DNA of 64,000 nt. Source: Casuarina equisetifolia. Its lineage: Eukaryota; Streptophyta; Magnoliopsida; Fagales; Casuarinaceae. Numbering within the stretch: the stretch's first letter is position 1; the number at the start of each line of letters is the position of its first letter. Under the pieces are notes generated by a model. The model saw only the letters and a list, made by a program, of their open reading frames with translations, searched no databases and was not told the origin of the DNA. The stretch spans positions 11,533,583 to 11,597,582 of the forward strand of contig CM052359.1 in assembly GCA_028551475.1 (NCBI GenBank), written 5' to 3'. Positions 55,068 through 64,000 of this stretch are shown here, piece by piece. The position numbers and the translations under genes were made by a program.

Positions 55068-58000
55068 GTTGATCTTGATCCAGAAATTGAATGCACCCTT
55101 AGAAGACAACGAAAGTAGTTAAAAGGGCAAAAAAGTGAAGTTAGAAGAATGGCAGACAATGATAATACACGTAAACTTCTGAAGGACTATTCTGCACCAA
55201 CAGTTCAGGATGTCGCATCAAGCATTAAGAGGCCTACTGTTCAAGCAAATAACTTTGAAATCAAGCCTGTACTCATTCATATGCTTCAAAACTCAGCACA
55301 ATTTAGTGGGCTACCAAATGATGATCCTAATGCCCATATAGAAGCTTTCCATGAAATTTGTGACATGGTCAAATACAATAGTCACAGATGATGCAATCAA
55401 GTTAAGGTTATTCCCATTTTCTCTTAGAAACAAGGGTAAAAATTAGCTTTCTTCTCTTTTTGTAGAATCAATCAAGACATGGGATAACTTGGCTCAAAAG
55501 TTTCTAAGTAAGTATTTTCCCTCTGCAAAGTCTACTAAAATGTGTAACGATATCTCTAATTTTGTGCATATGGACAATGATCGCTTTATGAAGCTTGGGA
55601 AAGATTTAAAGATCTATTGAGGAGATGTCTGCATCACGGAGTACCTATATGGTCACAGATACAAACTTTTTATAATAGGGCTAACATGAATCTCCATTGT
55701 ATGCTTGATACAATTGTAAGAGGTGCATTGCATAACAAAACACCAGAAGAAGCGTTTGGAAATGGCATCGAACACTTATTAGTGGCCTTCTGAGAGGTTA
55801 TCAGGGAAAAAAGTCAATGGAGTTCTTGAAGTGGATACTTTTACCGCAATGAATGCACAGTTTGATAGACTCAACAAGAAGTTAGACAATTTGAGTAGTT
55901 CAATTATGAGGGTTCAGGATATAACATGTGATTATTGTAGTGGAGGACATGCAAGCACAGAGTGTCAAATATTATCAACTCAAAATAGTGAAGGTGCTAA
56001 TTTTGTTAGAAGTTCAAGCAGAGCACAGAATAATTCATGCTCCAATATTTACAATCCAGGATGGCACAATCAACCAAATTTTTCATGGAGTAGCTCAAGT
56101 TTAATGAGAGCACCACTAGGATTCAGGCAACCAGAGGTAGCGAAGCCTAGTGTTGAGGACATGATTACCAAGATGTACACCACCATGCAGAGTCAAGACA
56201 CTAGATATGAAACCAAATTTCAGAACCAAGAAACAAGATCTCAAAATCAAGAGGTTTCTCTTAGGAATTTGTAAGTGCAGATGGGGTCAATTAGCAAATA
56301 TGGTTTCAGGAAGACAACAAGGTGCATTACCTAGCAATACAGAAAAGAATCCGAGAGAAGATGCAAAGGCAATAACTTTGAGAAGTGGCAAGCATGTGAG
56401 GGTGGATGAAGTTGAGAAGGAACAGAATGAGGATGTTAGTGCACAGCAAGAGGAGGTAACCAAAAGAACGCTATTTCCTGATCAACCCAAGCCTTATGTA
56501 CCTCTAGTTCCATTCCCTTAGAGACTCCAACAACATAAGATAGATAAACATTTTTCTAAATTCCTTGACGTATTCAAGAAACTGCATATTAATATTCTTT
56601 TTGCAGATGCATTGGCTTAAATGCCTAGTTATGCCCTAGTTTCTTAAGGAAATATTGAAGAACAAATGGAAGTTAGAAGAATATGAAACAGTGAATCTTA
56701 CTGAGGAGTGCTTAGTAATCTTACAAAACAAGCTTCTTCCAAAATTGAAAGATCTAGGGAGTTTCACAATCCCATGCACTATTAGAGTCTCACTTTGAAA
56801 AGGCTTTGTGTGATTTAGGAGCAAGTATCAATTTAATGCCTTTCTCTGTCTATAATAAATTAGGATTGGGTGAAGTAAAGGGAACCATAGTGTCCTTGCA
56901 ATTGGCTAATTGATCTATCAAGTATCCAAGGGGCATTAGAGAAGATGTATTGGTGGAAGTTGATAAATTCATCTTTCTTGCAGATTTTATAGTTTTGGAT
57001 ATAAAGGAAGATTATGAGGTACCACTCATCTTGGGTCAACCTTTTCTAGCAATAGGAAGAGCGTTGATTGATGTGCAACAAGGAAAGCTGATTTTAAGAG
57101 TTCAAGATGATTTAGTTACCTTCAATGTTTTTATAGCCATGAAATATCCCCCTAATGATAGCTCTTGCTTTAGAGTTGAGACAATTGATACAATGATGAG
57201 CAATGTTTTTCAAGAAGAAGTTTTCAAAGATCTATTGGAAGCATGTTTGGTTCATTTAAGGGACAAGGAAATTGGAAGTGAGGAGATAAAAGAGTAGGTG
57301 AAGTTCATGGAAGCAGTTCCACCATGTTCATAGAAATAAGCAACAAGATTTGAGGAGTTGGGAGAACATATGACAAAGCCTAAGCCATCAATTGAAGAAC
57401 CTCAAACTCTTGAACTTAAACCCTTACCTTCTCATTTGAAATATGTCTATTTGGATGCAAATGCTAAGTTGCCATAATTATATCATCCTTTTTAACAGAA
57501 TTGAGGGAAGAGAAATTGTTCAGGGTGTTGAGAGAACATAAAGGGGCAATTGGGTGGAAGATAGCCGACATATAGGGAATTATCCCTTCAATTTGCATGC
57601 ACAAGATTTTAATGGAGGGGCATCACAAGCCCACTATTCAACCTTAGAGGCGCTTGAAACCAAAGATGCAAGAAGTAATGAAAGTTGAGGTAATTAAATT
57701 ACTTGATGCAGGGATCATCTACCCCCTTTTAGACAGTTGTTGGGTAAGTCTAGTGCAAGTTGTGCCATAGAAAGAAGGTATGATTGTTCAGAGAAATGAT
57801 AACAATGAATTGATTCCAACTAGAAAAGTTATTGGATGGTGTGTATGTATGGATTATAGAAAGTTGAATGATGCCACTAAAAAAGATCACTTTCCTTTAT
57901 CATTTATTGATCGAATGTTGGAAAGACTTGCAGGACATGAATTTTATTGCTTTCTTGATGGGTATTCAGGGTACAATCATATCCCTATTACACTAGAGGA

Positions 58001-59442
58001 TCAAGAGAAAACTACTTTTACTTGTCCTTATGGTACTTTTGCTTTTAGAAGAATGCCCTTTGGTCTTTGTAATGCACCAGCAACCTTTCAGAGATGCATG
58101 ATGGCTATTTTTTCTAACATGATTGAAAAGTTCATTGAGGTTTTTATGGATGATTTTTCTATCTTTGGTGCATCATTTTATAGTTGTTTGAAAAATTTGG
58201 CTTTGGTTTTACAAAAATGTGAGGATACAAATCTGGTGTTGAATTGGCAAAAGTGCCACTTCATGGTGGAGGGAATAGTGCTTGAGCACAAGATATCTAG
58301 AAAGGGACTAGAGGTTGATAGAGCCAAAGTAGAGGCCATTGCAAAACTGCCTCCACCAACATCAATGAAGCTTGTCAAGAATTTTTGGGGCATGCAAGGT
58401 TCTATAGGGGGTTTATAAAAGATTTTTCAAGGATTGCAAGACCCCTTTCAGGTTTGTTAGAGAAAGATGTTAACTTTAACTTTTCTGATGAATGCTTGTA
58501 GGCTTTTAACACTCTAAATGTGAAGTTAATATCAGCACCAATCATGGCTGCACCACATTGGGATTTGCCTTTTGAGCTGATGTGTGATGCAAGTGATCTC
58601 GCAGTGGGAGCTGTTTTGGGACAACGGAAGGATAGAGTTTTTCAAACCATTTACTATGCTAGTTGGACTTTAGCAGGTGCATTATTGAAATATCCAACAA
58701 CAGAAAAAGAACTTTTGGTAGTAGTATTTGCTTTTGATAAATTTCGCTCTTATTTGATTGGTTCCAAAGTTATAGTTTATTTTGACCATTCTGCTCTTAA
58801 GCACCTCCTCGAAAAGAGAGAATCAAAGCCAAGGTTAATCAGGTGGATTCTATTGTTACAAGAGTTTGACTTGGAAATCAAGGATAAGAAGGGAATTGAA
58901 AATTTAGTTACAAATCATTTGTCCAAAATTTTGAATCCAAAGGAAGAAGAACGGCCAATCTTGGAAGAATTTCCTAATGAGCAAATTTTTATCCTTCAAT
59001 TGCTAAAATCCTCATAGTATGCTGCTCTTGTGAATTATTTGGTAGGTAACACTCTTCCCCCTGAATTGTCATATCAACAGAAGAAAAAGTTCTTTTCGAT
59101 GTTAAACATTACTTTTGGGAAGAACCATTCTTGTTTAGAATGTGTAGATTAGGTGATAAGAAGATGTGTTCCAGAAGAAGAGATGACCAACATTATGCAT
59201 CATTGTCATGATAGAGAAGCTGGTGGTCATTTTGGTGCCACCAGAACTACAACCAAGGAAAGTTATGGTCTCGATGGGTTGGTTCGTTCACGGTCACCCA
59301 GGTGCTTCCATATGGAGTGGTAGAAGTTGCACATGACACTTAGGGCCCATTTAAGGTGAATGGTTAGCGGTTGAAGCCCTATTTCGATGGAGTCAACATG
59401 CAATGGATTACCATTAACCTCCATCCTCCTTGAGCAGCAACA

Positions 59443-61168
59443 TTGGAGATAGTTTGGCTACGAACTATAAAACAAGCACTTCTTGGGAGGCAACCCAAGC
59501 ATCATCTTGTTAATCTTTTGTCTAGGAAGCTGTCACCATATGCTCATCACAGCTCCATTTTGGCAGCTTGCAATCAGGGGAGTTTTCCTTGTTCCTTCTT
59601 TACTATTGCTTTATTTTCTTTTATCATTGAGAATAATGTTTCATTCAACTTTGGGAGTGCTGCAGTTGTTGGAAGCGTGTTGTTTTGTTGGGTTGTGTTG
59701 GAGCTTGTGTGTTGTGGAAGTTGCTGTTGCATTAGGAGTGTATTGGAAGTGTTTTTTTTGTTGTGTTTGTTGTGCTGGAAGTGTTGTGATGTGCTGTTTT
59801 AAAAACTTTTCTGTTTTGTGTAAAAAGTTGTGTTAGAAAGTCTATTTTTGGGTAAAATCGTTTTCTTGTGTTGGACCATGATTTCTATGATTGGATTCTT
59901 TATTGTGTATTCTTGGCAATTCTTAGGGAGATGTAGATTTTGTTTAAACTTGCAATTGTGGTATGAGTTAAGTGTGATTCTGATTATGTTGATTCACATA
60001 TTGAACACTAAAAGTCTGCATTTTCTTGAAATTGTGTGTATCTCTAGAGAACATTCATGTGAAGTGTGTGATTTTCTTAGATTTCACCCAGATCTTAGAA
60101 TTTGCTTGATTTCCTCTTGAAGCGAAATCCTAGGTTGCATTTGACTAAGAAAATGATTTAGGCCATCTTTGGATCGTTTGACCCTTTCAAGCTAACCTTG
60201 TTTACTTATCCCCAATCACCTTGTTAAGCCTTGTTCTTATCCTGATTTTGTTGAATGACACATGCACATATATCTCTTAACCTTTTGATCAATTTTTCTC
60301 ATTGTCCAATTCTTATGAACATATTGACTTTTGGTGTATACAAGTTTATTTGAGCATAGGAGAAGTCAAGGGGAAGGATGTAGTATGATTGATTGCAATG
60401 ATTGTGTGTGGTACAATTTGTAAATGCAAATGAAAGAAAAGAAGAAGAAGGAAGCATTTGCTTTAGGATGAAATAATATCATTATCTTTTGTTAGATTCA
60501 AGCCACATAGTTTTCTAGAGGAGATCCTCGAGCATAATTATTGAATATCATTGATAAGAAAGGATTGAGGTGGCTATATGTGTAAATATTTTTGTTTTTG
60601 CTTTGTCATTGCACACATGATTGTGGCTTTTGGATATTGTCAAAGTACGATTGGACAAGAAAGAACAAGAATAAGTGGTGGTAGAAAGATTTTCTTTATG
60701 GAGTAAAAATGTAGAGAGGGGCTAGAGTTTTGATGAGATTCTAGAAAATAATGTGTTCATAGGTTATTTGAGCTTAAATGATTTTCACCTTACCCTTAGC
60801 CTAGCCTTACATTATAAGCTTATAAAAGTCTTATTGATTCTTGGTTAGATGATTGACTTATATTAGTGGAGAGAGGAATGAAAGCAAACTTATAAGGTTT
60901 GGTTAAAGAATTTGAGAGGTTGTATATTAATGTGGATCTATTTGGAGTGCATGCAATTGAGAAAAAATGCGGATTTACACACACACATGTGGTTGACATA
61001 GTTAAGAGTTTATCTTATCTTATAAACCAATTGCAATGTTTGGATGAAAGTTATATTTTTCTTGGAATCATTAAGTTGAACAATCATGGGAAAGTATCAT
61101 GGAATAATTGGTTATATGTGTTGTTTTGTTCTTTTGTTCGAGGACGAGCAAAATTTTAAGTTTGGGAG
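59443..61168 (+). other. Non-coding 3' internal region of the Athila-like element
   Basis: Starts after the integrase C-terminal tail (LRTIKQALLGRQPKHHL near 59460). T-rich and G/T-rich frames at 59483-59836 have biased composition and look non-coding. The region ends in 'aagtttgggag' just before the LTR start TGTTTGGGAG at 61169. No envelope-like frame could be recognised. Confidence 0.6.
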
Positions 61169-62871
61169 TGTTTGGGAGAATATCATGGATAAATTGGTTG
61201 AACTATTAAAATAGGTTGTTTAGTGCTTTTTATGGGTAAATTTTTTGTGCTTTTTGTATGTAAATTTTTTTTTATGTTGTCATAATATGTTGTTTAGAGC
61301 TTGTTTAATGTTGTTTTATGTGTAAAATTTGTTTTTTGTTTTGTTTTGGTGTTGTCATAACGTTTTTATTAAATCCAAAATAGGCTAAAAACAAGAGAAA
61401 TGAAGCAAAAGATAGAGAGAAAAGAAAACAAGCAAACCATGTGAAAAGAAAGAAGTAAAATAGAAGAAAACACGTGGGACCCAGAGGCTATTATGTGGAG
61501 TTGGTCATGAATTGTCATGAGGATTGTTGAGCGAAAGAGAAGGGAGTGTGTGGGGGACCAGAAAGTGAGAGAAAAGTCGGAGAAAACAAAGAAAAAAAGG
61601 AAACCGGTCGTGCGACAGCCGACCAATTCTCCCTGGTGGTGGAACCCAGGAGTCTGTCCAAGAATTCGGGTGCTTGAAACGTGCGAACGCCGTCCAGCCC
61701 TTGTTCTCCAGTCAAGCTTCAAGCAACATCACCATTCGGTGTTCTTTTCGACGAAGAAGCACCATTTTTGGGCTAAATTTGATACCAGAGCAGCAAGGAA
61801 GGACCATATCCAGTTGTTAATAGAGATTTCCAGTCAGTCTGTAGCTGAGTTGAAGCGATTCGTGCGGCGGTTTTTTATGGGACGCGGTGGGGGCCGAGTG
61901 GAGATTCTGTCAAATCTACCCCGTTCGACGGCGAATCAGCTCAAGATCTTGGCAGATCGGCACTCCAGGCATCATAGTCGGCGATTTCTGGCAGCTTTCA
62001 TGAAGACCGACGGCGGCACGTGGCGGAGACGACTGGCATGTGGCAGCACGTGTGCGCGTGTGACCGCGGTGCGTGGCGGCGCGTGAACAAGATTTTCATC
62101 ACTCTTTTCAGACGGCTTCTTTTCTCCTCCTTGATGTGTAGATTTGCACAGAAATTTCTTGAAAGGGACAACAATTGGTGACAGCTTTTTAGTTTGTTCT
62201 AATCTAGATGCTTTGTGTAATTTGTTGTATTATTTCTGTTTACTCTAATATTATGAATTAAATTATTTTTGCTAGAGCTAAGATGTAGCCTAGTTAGAAT
62301 TTTATGAGTTCCTTAGTTGATATGTTATGCAAGACAAAATATTTATGTGAGTTGTAGGAAAAAATATGCAAATGCATCTTATAATGTACAACCATAAATT
62401 AAATGTTAGTAGACCTATGCTATATTGATTATGTGGCTTTAGTTGGAATATTAATTAACTTTAATGCTCTTAACTTATTTAATTTATATGCAAACTCATA
62501 ATGAATTAATGAGCTAAGTAAGTTCGCTATACCTAGACATAAATAATAAATAAACTAGAAAATTTTGTCATCTCATAAATATCGTTATTTTTGCAAGCAT
62601 TAAACTATTGAAATTTATATATACTAACTATGGTGAAATCAGATGCTTTAGCATACTTATCATATTTTATTAACTCTGTGGAAGTCAATTGCTTTTGTTT
62701 AATTTTAATTTAGAATATCTTTTCATGATAATTTGCTAGATAAATTATAGGACCAATTCACTTTTAGTAATTAGTCAAGTTGATAACACTAATCCTTGTA
62801 GGACGATATTCTTATTCATCATTATATTACTTGTTTGACATGTACACTTGCATATAGAATTTCACTGAACA
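61169..62871 (+). repeat. Right (3') LTR of the Athila-like element
   Basis: The start is inferred from the polypurine tract 'aagtttgggag' and the first TG; the end 'cactgaaca' is shared with the left LTR. About 1.7 kb. High similarity to the left copy over 61370-62340 and 62350-62871, with one block missing relative to the left LTR near 62350. Confidence 0.85.
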
Positions 62872-64000
62872 ATATGATTTATTTGTTTACAATGATCATA
62901 AAAAATTAGATTAGCCATAAGAATAATTCTAGCCATTGGATTTGTTTGAAAAATTAAATGAGCAATGACTAATAAAGGCTTTGATTGCAGGTGTAGTGGT
63001 CATATGAAGAGAGCCATCAGATAAAGGCACAAGCTTAATAAAAAAAGGATCATCATATGGAGACATGCCTAAGATCAAGGGTGACCTATGTGATCTAGGG
63101 TTATGATTTGAGCCATCCATCATAAGAGGGGTCAGTACTACATGAGGGTTTAGAAACCTTAGAGAATTCACGTGAATGGCCCAACTGTTAGGACTCCCAT
63201 GGGTTGCAGCCGTGTGTTATGCTAGTAGCCAAAAGGATGTGTTAACCAATGTGGAGGTATTCTACCAAAGCCAATCACTAATCCTTTTCCTAGACGGTAT
63301 TCACTTGAGCATCTTCCTTGATCTAGTAGTATTGTTGCAATGTATAGTTGAGTTCCTTTGCCAAATTGAGTTCGTTGCAGAGGGTGGAGATCTAATTGAG
63401 GACCATAGTGATGAAAAGGTTCCCTTATTTCAACTTAAAATGGGCATGGTGGAGTTAGAAATCGTAAACAATTTTCAGCAGCTGTACATCTTATAGATGC
63501 CATCCCAAAGAAGCTTCACATCATTAGTTGGTAGTAAATTGATAGCAACTTCAAGTATGGTGTTTCCAATCCATGTGCACATGAGTTGAGAGCACTTGTG
63601 CTACTATCACACAAGATGGTCGTTGAATAAGAAGGGCATCGTGCCATTAAGGAAACCTTTTTTGCCTTTCATGACAAAGGCATGGTGGAGGTTACAAGCC
63701 TAATTTACAAAATTGTTGGCGTTAGTAAGGGGAGAGACAACAAGATGCAACTCCAATCCATCAAGTGCCTCAAAGTAGAGTAGATAACCTAGTTTGGGGT
63801 ACTTAATGGCAATGGTGGAAAGAGAGAAAAAAAAAAGGTAGGGATTATGCCCTAAGCTCGAAGGGCCTGCATGTGGCCAACCCGATCCAATAGTGTGGAT
63901 AAGGATAGAATTTGGCCTAAAGAATGGGGCAAGCTAAGGTGAGCCTAAAGGGGTTGGGTGGTGATTGGGTAAAGAGAGACATGGCCAACTGAAAAAAGTT
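62872..64000. other. Unresolved right end
   Basis: Short minus-strand (63171-62929) and plus-strand (63176-63496) frames show no family I can name with confidence. Residues such as TPLMMDGSNHNPRSH faintly recall a copia gag N-terminus, so this may be the displaced front of relic B. A GGGCC-containing stretch near 63840-63910 ends in open sequence. No gene is called. Confidence 0.3.

Larger units (their letters stand above)
52735..62871 (+). mobile_element. Athila-like Ty3/gypsy retrotransposon, decayed, both LTRs present
   Basis: The left LTR ends at 54634 and the right LTR is 61169-62871. After the left LTR is a PBS-like 'tggtgccgttgccgggga' (54641-54658), the plant gypsy/Athila type. Gag: 55149-56280 in broken frames (FSGLPNDDPNAHIEAFHEIC; zinc-knuckle-like CDYCSGGHASTEC). 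Protease: DLGASINLMP near 56820. RT: 57780-58418 with FLDGYSGYNHI, RMPFGLCNAPATFQRCM and catalytic FMDD. RNase H: 58520-59017 ([30 protein letters not shown]). Integrase zinc finger: near 59190-59250 (HHCHDREAGGHFGATRTTT). The integrase core is missing; the C-terminal tail resumes at about 59300. A long non-coding part (59.5-61.16 kb) ends in a purine tract before the right LTR. Stops and frameshifts throughout. Confidence 0.9.

Noticed and set aside
59443-60120. Long hydrophobic-looking frames after the gypsy integrase tail
   Set aside because: Composition is driven by T/G-rich DNA (runs of Cys, Val, Phe, Leu), frames overlap each other and match no envelope or other family.

Overview
This is nuclear DNA from a flowering plant, most likely a eudicot. 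The genes are intron-rich and AT-rich introns separate GC-richer exons. Every recognisable protein has its closest relatives in angiosperms, and the spaces between genes are packed with LTR-retrotransposon relics. The species cannot be named from the sequence alone. No bacterial, plasmid or phage features and no CRISPR arrays are present. No new defence or mobile 'system' was found; the novelty lies in small RNAs, nested retrotransposon structures and gene-structure details.

Layout. 1-10.3 kb: two genes on the minus strand, the 5' two-fifths or so of a PX-PH-type phospholipase D zeta gene (it runs off the left edge) and a complete 8-exon gene for a predicted plastid TPR protein. 10.5-20 kb: a retrotransposon nest with a truncated Athila-like LTR, two decayed SIRE-type Ty1/copia elements in opposite orientations, and another copia fragment. 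20.6-24.3 kb: a tandem pair of three-exon F-box/PP2 (Nictaba-domain) genes on the plus strand. 25.6-26.8 kb: what looks like a non-coding transcription unit carrying a C/D snoRNA that I identify as the snoR53Y/snR53 homologue (18S guide), plus a second C/D-like candidate. 27.2-29.4 kb: mostly unassigned, with a microsatellite and a miRNA-like hairpin. 29.5-34.5 kb: an 8-exon gene for a DUF1399/glycine-rich-domain-like protein. 37.7-42.7 kb: a 7-exon F-box/LRR gene of the FBL3 type, with a complete miniature LTR element (TRIM) in its last intron. 43.6-45.4 kb: a two-exon pectin methylesterase with its inhibitor-like pro-domain. 45.6-64 kb: retrotransposon territory with two copia relics on the minus strand, a 10-kb Athila-like Ty3/gypsy element with both LTRs, and an unresolved right end.

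All the protein genes could be rebuilt exon by exon with conserved reading phase at each junction, so they appear functional. Two introns (PLD zeta intron 1, FBL3 intron 4) need GC donors. The genes are not an operon or pathway; they are ordinary neighbours: lipid signalling, a plastid TPR protein, two families of SCF ubiquitin-ligase adaptors, and cell-wall remodelling. The transposons are all degenerate by stop codons, frameshifts, deletions and internal tandem duplications.
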